The notes below the pieces were generated by a model. The model searched no databases. It was not told the origin of the DNA and worked only from the letters and a program-made list of their open reading frames with translations. This document shows positions 7,922-17,105 of a stretch of 33,160 nt of DNA, piece after piece. The first letter of the stretch is position 1. Every line of letters starts with the position of its first letter. The translations under genes and the position numbers were made by a program. Origin of the DNA: Opitutus sp. GAS368 (GTDB taxonomy: Bacteria > Verrucomicrobiota > Verrucomicrobiia > Opitutales > Opitutaceae); assembly GCA_945903465.1 (NCBI GenBank), contig CAMDOF010000076.1, forward strand, positions 1-33,160. The letters run 5' to 3'.

Positions 7922-10900
7922 CTCACGCCAAAAACGACTTTGCTGTGAAAGGTGCGCCAGGAATTCGGGCGATCGCGAAACGCCGCGTACCGATTGTCGA
8001 GCAAGGTCTCGGTGAAATTCTCGAGGTCAAAAAAGCCGCTGACGGTCTTCGTAAAGGCGTAGCGAGATTTCCACGTCCACGAGGTCTTGGGGAGCTGCCA
8101 AGTGACCAGTGCGGGGGTCGTCGAGTTCGATATCAAGTACTCGCCACGGTAGACCGCTTGCAGGCGGAGATCGAATCCGTAGCCGCGAAAGCCGACGCCA
8201 ATGTTACCGGTGAAATCGAGGAAACCAGCCAAGGTGCCGCCCGCGCTGCTCCCTGGACCAGTCACGAACGCCGAGTTATTCCCCTTGGTCCACAGCTTCG
8301 TGGCATTACCATAGAGGCTAAGGCCCTTCGCCCAACCCGGCAGGAAGGTCAGCTGTTGTTGGTAGTTGAATTCCAACCCGCGAATCTGCGCGTACCCGCT
8401 ATTCAGCGAAGTCGTAATCCGATAGCCGGCGTATTGCCCATCATAGCCGTTGTTGGCGCCGGCTGGCACAAACTGGCTGCTGTCGCTCTGGATGTAATCC
8501 GTGATCCTTTTGTGGAAGGCGCCGAATGAAATCATACCCTGCGGATTAAAGTAATACTCCGAGGTAAAATCCCAGTTCCGACCATACTGGGGGCGCAGGT
8601 TTGGATTGGTCACGGTGAGGGCCTGCCCAGCATCATTAACCGAAGTATTCGGGATAATTGAGCCGAAAGGCGGCCGCCCCACCCCGGTCGACCAGCTGAG
8701 GCGCGTCAGCAAATTGCTCGTCCATTGATACTTCGTGTGCACACCAGGCAGCAGGAAGCGGTAGTCGCCTTGGTTCGTCGCGCGCGAACCGTACTGGGCT
8801 AAGTTGCGGCGGAGAACTTCGGCGTCGGTCACAGGCCCAACCCACGCCGCCCGACGCGCGCGCTCATCAGCGGTGATAAAATTCAACGGACCGTTACCGC
8901 TCACTTTCGTATTCTCAACCCGTAGACCGGTCAGCAGCGAAAGCTGACGCGTAATCCGGACATTACCCATTAAGTAAGCCGCCCCGATGGTCTCTTGGAT
9001 TTGCTGATCGCTCGTCAGTCGGCCGCTCGTGAGGGAAACATCTTCCTTCCACTTTGTAGGATTATCGCGCCGATGGGCCGCGACCTTGTACGCGTCGACC
9101 CAAGGCGGCACGCCGCCGCGATTGAGATAATATTCTTTTTCGTCCCAAGTGTAGGCGTTAGCAGAAGCGCTAAAGGCCTCGATGCCCACGCTGTCGTCCG
9201 CGGTATTTAACAGGCCGTCGGGACCGGTGTAGAAGTAGCGGTGGGGATTTGTCCAGAGGTGGCGAGTCTGCCGCTGGGCGGTGAATCCAGTCTTCAGGTA
9301 GAACGGGATCTTGGCGGTGATATCTTTCCTCAGATCGAACTTCGCCGAATAGACTTTATCGAAACCCCGCTGGTCGTTCTGGTCGATGCGGAGACGGCTA
9401 TAGTTCTTAAAATTCTGCCAATCGGGTCCTTCAGTTTGGCGCACGACCGGAACCTGGGCTCCTTGTGAACGATCAATGGCGAAACCGAGGTTGGGGATTT
9501 CCAGAAAGGCAGCCGCCGTGGGCCGTGCTTTGTATTTATCATTTTCGTGTTGCACGTCGTAGTAGGTGGCCGAGTTCGAATAAGAGAGGCCGTAATCGAT
9601 CAACATTCCCGGAAACTTGTGCCGCACACTCGGGGCGAACACATAGGTGCGGCCTGACTTGTCGTTTGAAGCCACATTCAAATTGGCAGTGCCCCCCAAG
9701 CCCGTCCACTTGGAGGTATAGTACTCCGCCGCGGGCGTCACGGGTTCGACGCTGTTGGCAAAAATCTGCGTGAGCGTCTTGGTGTAGCCTGGCTTCACGA
9801 AGCCTCCCTCCGTGCGCTTACCTGCGGAATCGACCGTCGCGATCAAGTTAGGAATCGCGGCGGAGGTGATCACTTGCGAGTTTAGCGTGTGGTAGCGCGT
9901 GTCGTTGTTCTCGTGAAAGAAATTAATGATGTTGTTCAGGGAAATCTGGGTATTTTCGCTATACTTATAAATAAACTTGGCCCCGGTCGCGACTCGCGAG
10001 CGCGTCGCCCCGTTCACAATGTAACGACTGATGCTATTCGCAAAAGCCGGCCCTTCATCATTCCGGCGCTCGTACGTGCTATTGATGAGCGCGCCGCCCG
10101 CCGGCTGGCTATGCACCGTGGCCGTGACCGCAATGCCGATATTCCGCTTCTCGCCGATGACATCGGAATAATTAAAATTCATTGATGGGCCAAACCCGCG
10201 AACAGGTTGCTTCCACGTCGAATCGACGGGACCCGAATAAGTCGGCTGCGCCGCCAGCCCGATGGTATACGTGAAGACGCGGCCCTCTTTCCGATCAAAA
10301 GGGCTCTTGGTTACGAGGTTCACGCTTCCGCCGATCGACGCGCCGTCCATATCAGGCGTCGGGGCCTTGGTGACCTCGATCGATTCGATATTACCCAGCG
10401 AAGCGGTTTCAAATTCGAATTGTCGGCCGGTGCCCGCCGACTGCGCGCTCGCGACTTGGGAACCATCCATCGTCACGGAGCTCAACGCGGAACCCACGCC
10501 ACGAATGCTGATCTGGCGAACGTCGGGACCGTTATAATCAGCGGTGATTCCCACCACGTGCTGAAGCATATCGCCAATGTTACCATCGGCGATATTTCCA
10601 AAGGTATCCGAGGAGACGACGTTCTTCACGTTTGGCGCCAAACGCTGCAAGGTCTCGGCGAGGGCCGTCCCTTCGCGCTCACCCGCGACGGTGAATTTTT
10701 CCATTTTATAAATCGCAGACGTGAGCTCGACATCCTGTGTGCTCCGCCGGCCCGCGGCGACCGCCACCGGCACCCGCTTCGCGTCCAAGCCCGTGTAACT
10801 CACGCTCAAGGTGGTCGAGCCCGCGGGCACGCCGGCGAGTTCGAAGCGTCCTTCGCGATCGGTGGTCGTCGAGAGGGCCGTGCCGACGATTTCCACCACG

Positions 10901-11049
10901 GCGCCCTGCAAGTAGGACTTGGTGGCGGCGTTGCTGACTTGCCCACTGATTGTGGCGGAGCCCACCGCTTGCGCGTGGACGAGGGTACTAGCGAGCACGG
11001 CAATCAAGGCCGTGCGAAAGCTTAATATAAAGCAATGGATACGTTTCAT
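7909..11049 (-). CDS. TonB-dependent outer-membrane receptor 1 (1046 aa)
   Basis: An energised outer-membrane channel for a large nutrient, probably a glycan fragment in this setting. The ATG at 11049 gives MKRIHCFILSFRTALIAVLAS, a Sec signal peptide likely cut after VHA near residue 26; a TTG further upstream (11091) would bury it. Next come a carboxypeptidase-regulatory-like beta-sandwich (about 30-105), a TonB-box-like stretch (YKMEKFTVAGE), a plug domain with IRGVGSALSSVTMDG and PTPDMDGASIGGSVNL, then a long beta-barrel with typical NPNLRPQYGRNWD and GLEFNYQQQL segments. It ends in VSGRL instead of the aromatic residue usual for barrel proteins. It follows the SSS symporter gene after a 408-base gap, so it may have its own promoter. 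The ligand cannot be read from the sequence. Confidence 0.93.
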   Translation of the reverse strand: MKRIHCFILSFRTALIAVLASTLVHAQAVGSATISGQVSNAATKSYLQGAVVEIVGTALSTTTDREGRFELAGVPAGSTTLSVSYTGLDAKRVPVAVAAGRRSTQDVELTSAIYKMEKFTVAGEREGTALAETLQRLAPNVKNVVSSDTFGNIADGNIGDMLQHVVGITADYNGPDVRQISIRGVGSALSSVTMDGSQVASAQSAGTGRQFEFETASLGNIESIEVTKAPTPDMDGASIGGSVNLVTKSPFDRKEGRVFTYTIGLAAQPTYSGPVDSTWKQPVRGFGPSMNFNYSDVIGEKRNIGIAVTATVHSQPAGGALINSTYERRNDEGPAFANSISRYIVNGATRSRVATGAKFIYKYSENTQISLNNIINFFHENNDTRYHTLNSQVITSAAIPNLIATVDSAGKRTEGGFVKPGYTKTLTQIFANSVEPVTPAAEYYTSKWTGLGGTANLNVASNDKSGRTYVFAPSVRHKFPGMLIDYGLSYSNSATYYDVQHENDKYKARPTAAAFLEIPNLGFAIDRSQGAQVPVVRQTEGPDWQNFKNYSRLRIDQNDQRGFDKVYSAKFDLRKDITAKIPFYLKTGFTAQRQTRHLWTNPHRYFYTGPDGLLNTADDSVGIEAFSASANAYTWDEKEYYLNRGGVPPWVDAYKVAAHRRDNPTKWKEDVSLTSGRLTSDQQIQETIGAAYLMGNVRITRQLSLLTGLRVENTKVSGNGPLNFITADERARRAAWVGPVTDAEVLRRNLAQYGSRATNQGDYRFLLPGVHTKYQWTSNLLTRLSWSTGVGRPPFGSIIPNTSVNDAGQALTVTNPNLRPQYGRNWDFTSEYYFNPQGMISFGAFHKRITDYIQSDSSQFVPAGANNGYDGQYAGYRITTSLNSGYAQIRGLEFNYQQQLTFLPGWAKGLSLYGNATKLWTKGNNSAFVTGPGSSAGGTLAGFLDFTGNIGVGFRGYGFDLRLQAVYRGEYLISNSTTPALVTWQLPKTSWTWKSRYAFTKTVSGFFDLENFTETLLDNRYAAFRDRPNSWRTFHSKVVFGVSGRL

Positions 11050-11457
11050 AGTTTGAGGAAAGGGGATTCCGAGCGATCGGAGACAACTCAAGAGCCGACG
11101 CAGTTAGAAATGGATAACCTCGAATGAAGGCAAGAATTTTGATACTCGTTTTTCCTCGCCGCTTACCAACCCTCGTTCCGGTTGAGATTCACCCCAGTCG
11201 CCATCCGCCGCGTTCAAGATTGGCCGACCGATGAGCTCGTTCGGACCGGCTGGCTGGATATAAAAAAGATTGAGGCCTTGGACTGCCGGTGCGGGCTCCG
11301 CGAAAGCGGCGCGGCGCCCGCTTCAGCCTCGCGCCGAGCCGCTGGATAGGGCAACGCGGGGAGGGAACTCGGCGCGCGTTTGTGCGGATATTCAGACGGA
11401 TCCGCCGGCAACGCACGGGGAAGAAGACGTTTCGCCCGAGCCCCCCGATTGGCCCGC
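11050..11457. other. Intergenic region upstream of TonB receptor 1
   Basis: 408 bases between the symporter stop and the receptor start. It should hold the receptor promoter. A stretch GGAAAAACG (minus strand orientation reversed, 11148-11156) matches only the first nine bases of the repeated box seen elsewhere and lies in the opposite orientation. No convincing -35/-10 pair, terminator or gene is visible; the open frames here are high-GC shadows. Confidence 0.5.
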
Positions 11458-12978
11458 TTACTTCGAACCCATCGTCCACACCGTGAGCCCAGTGAGGGTA
11501 CGCGGGGGCGACTTGCGCAAGAAACTGAGACCGTAAGCAACCCCGATGAAGGTGAGGTTCACCACGGTGCCCACCCAATAACTATGCACGCCGATTCGCC
11601 AGGCCGCGGGCAACACCTGCATCACGCCGAGCCCCAAATATATATTGAGGGCGACGGACACGGCCAACGCGATATTAGCCGAGCCGCTATCGACCCGCGT
11701 GGTGAAGAAGCCTACCATATAGACGCCGGTGATCGATCCGCCGAGCACGCTGAAGACAATCAAGCTCACGTCGTTCATGCTCTCTTTTTCCAAGCGCGAA
11801 AAGAACAAGGCTCCGCCCACGGCCACCATTAGCGCGAGCACGGTCACGACCCGCGCCGCTGTCAGGTAAAAGCGATCGCTCCGGCCCTTCGCGAGGTGGG
11901 GTCGCAGCAGATCGACGACGGTCACCGTCGCAATCGAGTTCACGCCCGAGTCGAGCGCGCTCATCGCCGCCGCCATTACCGCGGCGATGATGACGCCCGC
12001 GATTCCCACCGGTACGTGCGTGAAAACAAAATACGGCAGCATCTGGTCCGCCTGGAGCTTCGCCACCGCCGGGTCCGGGTTGACCTTGAAGAAAACGAAG
12101 AGCGCCGTGCCGATGAAGAAGAACATCGTCCACACCGGCACCGCGATTGCGGAGAAAATCATCGTCGCCTTGCGCGCCTCCCACGTCGTGCGGGCCGCCA
12201 CATAGCGCTGCACGATCGTCTGCTCGCCGGAGTAGATGTTCAGCCAGTTGAGGAGCCCAAGAATCGCGACTGTCCAAAACGTTCGCTGGTGCACATCCCA
12301 GTCGAAGGTGCCGAGACTGAATTTGTGGTTGGCCGACCCGACCGCCACCACCTGCGCAAAACCACCCGGCAACTCTTTGAGCACACAGATCAGGCAGAGC
12401 ACGCCACCGAGCACCTTGATCGCCGCCTGCACGGCGTCGGCCCAGACCACCGTTTCCATGCCGCCCGCGACCGCATACAGCGCGACGAACACACCCGCAC
12501 CAACAATCACCCACTCGAGCGAAGCACCGGTGAGAAACTGCATCGGCAGTGACATCAGGAACAACACCTGGGCCAGACGGATGAGTTGCAGAAAAATGAA
12601 ACTGATCGTGCCGTAGATCCGCGTGACGGGCCCGAAACGATCGCCGAGATATTCGAACGCCGAAGTGAGTCCGGCGCGGCGGAAAAACGGAATGAAAATC
12701 ACGACGGCCAGCAACGCCACAAACGGCACCATCAGGTTCACCGTGAGCTGCCGCCAATCGAGCACATACGCCGCCGCGGGCAGCGCGAGAAACGTGGTCG
12801 AGCTGATGATGCTCCCGAGCATCGAGAGCCCGATCACCCAGCCGGGGAAATTTCGATGACCGACAAAATAATGCTCTGCCGTGGCACTGCGGCGCGCCGA
12901 GACAAACCCTAGGACGAGCATACCGATCAGGTAGGCGGCCACCGCCGCGGCATCGAGTGGACGGATGTGGAGGTTCAT
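11458..12978 (-). CDS. Sodium:solute symporter (SSS family)
   Basis: An inner-membrane transporter of the SSS/SSF family (SglT-like), using the sodium gradient to import a small solute, here most likely a sugar, uronic acid or sialic-acid-like product. The 506 residues hold about 13 hydrophobic helices. Family features include the N-terminal YFVGHRNFPGWVIGLSMLGSIISSTTFLA-like segment (read in parts), the AGGMETVVWADAVQ stretch near residue 170-183, the WLNIYSGEQTIVQRYVAAR segment, and the AAVMAAAMSALDSGVNSIATV segment in the helix that contributes Na-site residues. The ATG at 12978 is chosen because the first helix follows directly; no Shine-Dalgarno sequence is seen. It follows the BNR gene by 187 bases on the same strand. 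Substrate specificity cannot be read from the sequence alone. Confidence 0.92.
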   Translation of the reverse strand: MNLHIRPLDAAAVAAYLIGMLVLGFVSARRSATAEHYFVGHRNFPGWVIGLSMLGSIISSTTFLALPAAAYVLDWRQLTVNLMVPFVALLAVVIFIPFFRRAGLTSAFEYLGDRFGPVTRIYGTISFIFLQLIRLAQVLFLMSLPMQFLTGASLEWVIVGAGVFVALYAVAGGMETVVWADAVQAAIKVLGGVLCLICVLKELPGGFAQVVAVGSANHKFSLGTFDWDVHQRTFWTVAILGLLNWLNIYSGEQTIVQRYVAARTTWEARKATMIFSAIAVPVWTMFFFIGTALFVFFKVNPDPAVAKLQADQMLPYFVFTHVPVGIAGVIIAAVMAAAMSALDSGVNSIATVTVVDLLRPHLAKGRSDRFYLTAARVVTVLALMVAVGGALFFSRLEKESMNDVSLIVFSVLGGSITGVYMVGFFTTRVDSGSANIALAVSVALNIYLGLGVMQVLPAAWRIGVHSYWVGTVVNLTFIGVAYGLSFLRKSPPRTLTGLTVWTMGSK

Positions 12979-13165
12979 GCGGGGGCCGGCGGGTTGCCGC
13001 GAGGGCTTGACAAAACGAGCCCGCCCAGCTGGCCGGCCAAAAACGCGGAGAGCACGCGCTCGCGAATCGCCAGAGCAGCTCTCTGCCCGCCGGTACCACC
13101 CCCGAAAATTGCGATTGGGTCTGAACTCATCCGAGCTTAATCGGCTTCAAGCGCATGGTGCCACC

Positions 13166-14413
13166 TTACCTGACTCCACCCGTTCTCGGCACGTTTGAGA
13201 GCTTGGTGAGATCGGCGATCCGCACGCGCTCAATCTCGACCGACATCTTCGCACCGGAGTGGGCAATGTAGAGGTAGCCCCCATGCTCGATCATGTGGGG
13301 ATAGTCCACCCACCGCCCACCGACGACGTAGAAGAGCTGATTAAAAACCATGCCGTCGTCGCTCAACGCGAGCGTCAGCGGGTCGCGTTTTTTGGGATTG
13401 GAATTGGAAACCAACGCGTAACGCCCGTCGCTCAGCCGGAGGCCATGCAGTTTCGAGCGCGCATCGGGAAAATCGGTGCGCACGGGCGTGCTCCACGTGC
13501 GCCCGCTGTCGGTGGAGAAGGCCCGGTAGAGATACTGGCTCTTGCCGTTGTCGCGGAAAAGCGCCTGCAAGTTGCCGTCGGGTAATTTCCACCAGATTGG
13601 TTCCTCCGCTTTCAGCGCCACGCCAGCGCCCGCGCCGACAACCGGGACCGAAATCCAGCTGTCGAGCGCGGTGACGCCACCGATGAGAAACTCAACCCCC
13701 TTATCCTTGTAATCCCACCGACGCCGCGTCATCGCCCACTCGCCGGTCGGGAGTTTTTGCGGGGCGAAATTATTGATCGCGTCCTTCTGCACGAGGCCGA
13801 AGTCCTCCCATTTATCGGCCGCTTTATTCCAACAAAACGCTCGGAGCTCCAAACTCGGGCCGAAAAAACCGGCCGCCTCGTCGAGCGATACGAGCGCGAG
13901 CAGTTGCCCATCGCGCACCCAGAGTCCCCGGGAAATATAGCGAAAGCCTTCCTTGTTACGGGTGTTGTAATTAGGCGAAGCGGGCCCCGTATTCTTCGGG
14001 AAGCCAGTGATATTCTTCGGCGGCGCCCATTGCAAACCGTCGGCGCTCGTGGAGTATTTGACCACCTGGCCACCCATGTCTTCGACGCGCGGACCGTCGC
14101 TCCACATCGCCCAAAAGCGGCCGTCGTGATGAATCAAGTAGTTATGCTGGTTCACGCCTTTTTGCGTGTGCGCGTCGCTCACGATCGCGTGGTCGAGCGG
14201 GACCCTCGGCAGCTTTTCGAAATCAATCGTATGCGGATCAGCCGGCACCCAGTCGCCTTTGAGCATAATGCGCGAATCCGGATTGCGGACCGGATGCGGT
14301 GCGCCCCCATTCGGGTTCACGGGCGGAGTTCGGGCGGTGTCGGCCGGCGCGGCGCACGCGGTCGCAGCGGAAATGATCGCGATGAAAAACAAAGCTAAGC
14401 GGGTAGTTTTCAT
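13166..14413 (-). CDS. Exported BNR-repeat / sialidase-like protein
   Basis: A predicted exported beta-propeller of the sialidase-like superfamily (BNR repeats). Residues 1-21 are a signal peptide (MKTTRLALFFIAIISAATACA); Cys20 might make it a lipoprotein but the lipobox (ATAC) is weak. An Asp-box, FSTDSGRTWS, is clear at residues 299-308; a second, STSADGLQW, is at 121-129, and a degenerate one is LALSDDGMVF. This fold covers sialidases, other glycoside hydrolases and lyases, and binding proteins, so the reaction is unknown; I cannot place a full Arg triad with confidence. The ATG at 14413 is the first and gives a proper signal peptide. It lies between the sulfatase and symporter genes. A copy of the 13-base box lies 63 bases upstream, so it probably has its own regulated promoter. 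Confidence 0.82.
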   Translation of the reverse strand: MKTTRLALFFIAIISAATACAAPADTARTPPVNPNGGAPHPVRNPDSRIMLKGDWVPADPHTIDFEKLPRVPLDHAIVSDAHTQKGVNQHNYLIHHDGRFWAMWSDGPRVEDMGGQVVKYSTSADGLQWAPPKNITGFPKNTGPASPNYNTRNKEGFRYISRGLWVRDGQLLALVSLDEAAGFFGPSLELRAFCWNKAADKWEDFGLVQKDAINNFAPQKLPTGEWAMTRRRWDYKDKGVEFLIGGVTALDSWISVPVVGAGAGVALKAEEPIWWKLPDGNLQALFRDNGKSQYLYRAFSTDSGRTWSTPVRTDFPDARSKLHGLRLSDGRYALVSNSNPKKRDPLTLALSDDGMVFNQLFYVVGGRWVDYPHMIEHGGYLYIAHSGAKMSVEIERVRIADLTKLSNVPRTGGVR

Positions 14414-14476
14414 TTGAGTTGGAAGAGTTTTAACGACGAGAGGCGGGTCGCACAGCCGAATAAGCTAACAATAGAG

Positions 14477-14489
14477 GGAAAAACGTAGC
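14477..14489 (-). promoter_or_regulatory. Shared 13-base box, copy A (upstream of BNR gene)
   Basis: Plus-strand GGAAAAACGTAGC (minus: GCTACGTTTTTCC). The distance to the BNR start codon is 63 bases. It is identical at 12 defined positions to copies at 20312-20324 and 23364-23376, all in the same orientation relative to the gene. Next to it toward the gene lies CTAACAATA, which partly matches CTAGCAAAA at the same distance from copy B. It could be an operator or a promoter element. Confidence 0.6.
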
Positions 14490-14583
14490 ACGCGCGGACG
14501 TCATGATGTTGCCGAAGGGTTGGCAAGGGAATGAGGGCGGAGGAATCCGGACTTCGGCGATGCGGCGCGGTCCGCGGCTGGCA

Positions 14584-14597
14584 TCGCTTGAAAGCGA
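14584..14597. promoter_or_regulatory. 14-base palindrome, possible operator
   Basis: TCGCTT-GA-AAGCGA has perfect 6-base arms around a 2-base centre. Size and shape suit a helix-turn-helix dimer operator such as a LacI-type site. It is about 170 bases upstream of the BNR start. No LacI gene is present in the window. Confidence 0.35.
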
Positions 14598-14609
14598 GAC
14601 GGAAGTAGA

Positions 14610-14660
14610 CAGAAAAATGGGCAGAAAAATTCCAAGGCCCCTCGACCGGCAATTTTTCTG
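14610..14660. repeat. Three CAGAAAAAT copies, two direct and one inverted
   Basis: CAGAAAAAT at 14610-14618 and 14622-14630 (12-base pitch) and the reverse complement at 14652-14660. Copies two and three form 10-base arms, CAGAAAAATT/AATTTTTCTG, around a 20-base loop. Possible regulator half-sites, upstream of the BNR gene. Confidence 0.5.
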
Positions 14661-14801
14661 TCGCTAATTTTTTTGTAGAACCGCCGTGGATATTCTCCGC
14701 GTTGTCGTCCCGGCTCCGGGGTGGAAACGGGCGGAGCGGATTTTTGCACGGACTGGCCCAGAGCGCACGGCCCACCTTTGGATTGAATTTTCCCGGGTAG
14801 G

Positions 14802-16169
14802 CTACTTCGCCCGGCCACGCGCCACGACCGGCAGGCGTCGCACCAGTTCCAACTTCAGCGCGGTGGTTCGAACGGTCTCGACCCGCGCGAGATCGTTCGT
14901 TTCGAGCGGATCCGCCGCAAGATCGTAAAGCTCAGCCTTGCCGCTTTCGAGGGCGGCACCGTGATGAATCAGTTTCCAATCACCCTGCCGGAGCGCAAAC
15001 GCCTTCGGTGTTTCCCAGATCAACGTGCGCGACAGCAACGGCGCATCGCGTCGCAAACTTGGCCAGAAATCAATCCCATCGACACCCGCAGGTGGCGGGG
15101 CCCCGGCCAGCGCCGCCAACGTGGGCAGAACATCGTTCACCTGAACCGGCTGCGAAACTTTTCGGCCGCCATCGAGACCGTCCGGCCAGCGCACGATGGC
15201 CGGAACCCGAATCCCTCCCTCGTAAACCTCGCCCTTGCCCCCGCGTAACGGATGATTGTCGCCGAGCTTCTCGTAACGGTTCGGAAACTTGTCGCCATAC
15301 CACGCGCCGGTTTCACCGCCGCGCCACGCGAGCGGTCCGGCGATACCACCGTTGTCGCTGAAGAAAATGACGAGCGTGTCCCGCTCCCGGCCCGACGCGC
15401 GCAACGCCGCCAGCACGCGGCCGACGTTTTCGTCCATGTGCGTCACGGACGCCGCATAAAGCCGGCGCGACGCAATGGGGATGGTGTCGCGATAGGAGTC
15501 GATCCGCGCGAGCTCCTCCTGCAACGGCAGGTGCCCATGGCCGAACGCGAGTTGCAGGAAGAATGGCCGCGGATCGGACCGCGAAGCTTCCAGCAGCCGG
15601 ATTGCCTCATTGGCGATCAGATCGTCCGCGTGCCCTTTCTCCTCCAACGGTTGATCGTCGCGATGCCACGTCAGAGTTCCCGCACCGTCGCGATGGGTGT
15701 ATTTGTCGACTGCGCCGTGCAGCATGCCGTAGGAGCGCTCGAAGCCATATTGGCGCGGGCCGTCCGCCGCCCGCGGCCCGAGATGCCACTTGCCCACCAA
15801 AGCTGTAGAGTAGCCCGCGACCCCCAACCCGGTTGCCAGCGTCGGCGTGCCTTTGGGAATGACTCGCGTATCCGTCAGGCCAAGCGGCGAGGTAATCCCG
15901 AAATGCCCCGGATGGCGACCGGTAAGCAGCGCCGCCCGGGTCGGCGAGCAGGTGGGATGCACGTAGAAATGATCCAGTTGCACCCCCTCCCGTGCCAGGC
16001 GATCGAGGTTGGGCGTGCGAATCTCGGAGCCGTGGTAGCCGACGTCCTTCCAGCCGAGATCGTCGGCGATGATGAGAAGAATGGACGGACCCTCTTTGGC
16101 CGGGGCCGCCAAACCGGAAGTTGCCGACAACCACGTGAGGAGGAGGATTTTCAAAGCCTGAAGTTTCAT
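14802..16169 (-). CDS. Exported sulfatase, S1 (formylglycine) type
   Basis: Hydrolyses sulfate esters, in this context probably on a sulfated polysaccharide fragment. The 455 residues start at the ATG at 16169 with a Sec signal peptide (about 1-22, cut near GLAAP). Metal ligands Asp36-Asp37 are in IIADDLGW, and the formylglycine motif is C74-S-P-T-R78, the Cys type, which must be converted by a sulfatase-maturating enzyme encoded elsewhere. Further conserved parts are TGRHPGHFGI, VGKWHLG, the FFSDNGG segment near residue 275 and a GDWKLIHHG stretch near the C-terminus. It resembles arylsulfatase or N-acetylgalactosamine-sulfatase-like members, but the substrate cannot be decided. Its ATG overlaps the hydrolase TGA by 4 bases, so the two are translated together. 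Confidence 0.93.
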   Translation of the reverse strand: MKLQALKILLLTWLSATSGLAAPAKEGPSILLIIADDLGWKDVGYHGSEIRTPNLDRLAREGVQLDHFYVHPTCSPTRAALLTGRHPGHFGITSPLGLTDTRVIPKGTPTLATGLGVAGYSTALVGKWHLGPRAADGPRQYGFERSYGMLHGAVDKYTHRDGAGTLTWHRDDQPLEEKGHADDLIANEAIRLLEASRSDPRPFFLQLAFGHGHLPLQEELARIDSYRDTIPIASRRLYAASVTHMDENVGRVLAALRASGRERDTLVIFFSDNGGIAGPLAWRGGETGAWYGDKFPNRYEKLGDNHPLRGGKGEVYEGGIRVPAIVRWPDGLDGGRKVSQPVQVNDVLPTLAALAGAPPPAGVDGIDFWPSLRRDAPLLSRTLIWETPKAFALRQGDWKLIHHGAALESGKAELYDLAADPLETNDLARVETVRTTALKLELVRRLPVVARGRAK

Positions 16170-17050
16170 GGCGAAGTGTGCCGTGCGATGAAGCCGGCCA
16201 CGACCCGGGCAACTTCCGCCGCATACGGCGGGGCGGTCACGTCGTGGTCGGAACCGACGATCCACACCCATTCGACGCTGCTACGTTCCGGCAGCAGGAG
16301 CTGCTCGCGACCTGGGCGCACCGCCCGTCCGCGGTCGCCGCAGACACTGAGAACGGAATAGGTCGTCTCGCGCAGAATCTGCTCACCGCCGGTCCACTTG
16401 ATCCAGACCTGACCGAGTGCCGCCACTTCCTCCGCCGACCAACGCGGCGTGCGGTATCGCGCCTCGCGCTGCGCGCGGGCGTCGGCCCGTTGCGCCTCGG
16501 TGCGCGGAGGGATTTCGGGAAACGCCTCGCGTTGCACCCGACTGTGCGCCCAGCCCTCCAACGCAATCACGCCGCGCAACCCCGCCGGTTTCCGTCCGGC
16601 AATCTCAATCGCAATCATGCCGCCCAAACTGTGTCCGCCGATGAACCACGCCGGCAGCCGGAGCACGCCGACCACTTCCAGCACATCACTCGCGTAACGT
16701 TCAATCGTGGCCTGCTCCGGGGTCGGCGGCGGCCAGCTCCGCCCCTGCCCGCGCGATTCGACCACGACGAGCCCGAGCGATATCGGAAGTTTTTCCAGAA
16801 ACGACGACTCGAAAAACTGCGAACGATCGCCATGCGTTTCGGGCACGAGCACCAGCGTCGGTTGCCCGACAGCACCGGGCCGCACGTAGTAGGCGAGAAT
16901 CGCCCCGTCGCCCAACACGAGGCTGCGGATGGCGAACTGCGGGTGATCGACCGAAGTCTTCGGCTGGACGCGATGCTCAGCGGCGATGCACGGGGCGAGC
17001 GCGGCAAACGCAAAGGTTGCGCAGGCGATGGCGGTCCGGAAGAAGGTCAC
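16166..17050 (-). CDS. Exported alpha/beta hydrolase
   Basis: An alpha/beta-fold hydrolase, probably an esterase acting outside the cytoplasm. Residues 1-24 are a signal peptide (ending PCIAAE). The nucleophile elbow GHSLGG places the catalytic Ser at 141; His269 in GSDHDVT is the likely catalytic His, and Asp239 in VCGDRG is a candidate acid. HG at 73-74 (ETHGDRSQF) may form part of the oxyanion hole. The start is a GTG at 17050, chosen because it begins directly before the signal peptide; no ATG fits. The stop overlaps the sulfatase ATG, so both act in one unit: the esterase may remove acyl groups while the sulfatase removes sulfate. The exact ester is unknown. It follows TonB receptor 2 after 185 bases that contain a long palindrome. 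Confidence 0.88.
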   Translation of the reverse strand: MTFFRTAIACATFAFAALAPCIAAEHRVQPKTSVDHPQFAIRSLVLGDGAILAYYVRPGAVGQPTLVLVPETHGDRSQFFESSFLEKLPISLGLVVVESRGQGRSWPPPTPEQATIERYASDVLEVVGVLRLPAWFIGGHSLGGMIAIEIAGRKPAGLRGVIALEGWAHSRVQREAFPEIPPRTEAQRADARAQREARYRTPRWSAEEVAALGQVWIKWTGGEQILRETTYSVLSVCGDRGRAVRPGREQLLLPERSSVEWVWIVGSDHDVTAPPYAAEVARVVAGFIARHTSP

Positions 17051-17105
17051 GCGAAACCGATCGGCTGCTCATTCCGATTCGCTTTCAAGAGGAACCGCAT
17101 CCCTC

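Larger units (their letters stand above)
14414..14801. other. Regulatory intergenic region upstream of the BNR gene
   Basis: 388 bases between the sulfatase stop and the BNR start. It contains a shared box (14477-14489), a 14-base palindrome TCGCTTGAAAGCGA (14584-14597) and three copies of CAGAAAAAT (two direct, one inverted; 14610-14660). This density of repeats is the highest in any intergenic region here and suggests a regulated promoter. No gene is seen. Confidence 0.55.

Noticed and set aside
11144..11156. Possible fourth box copy upstream of TonB receptor 1
   Set aside because: Only the GGAAAAACG half matches, the GTAGC half does not, and the orientation is opposite to the three good copies.
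11687..13099. A 470-codon frame on the minus strand overlapping the symporter
   Set aside because: It is the symporter gene read in another frame, Arg/His-rich with no membrane helices; the symporter frame has clear family motifs.
15252..16361. A 369-codon plus-strand frame opposite the sulfatase
   Set aside because: Antisense shadow of a gene with an intact catalytic motif; the translation has no domain-like pattern.
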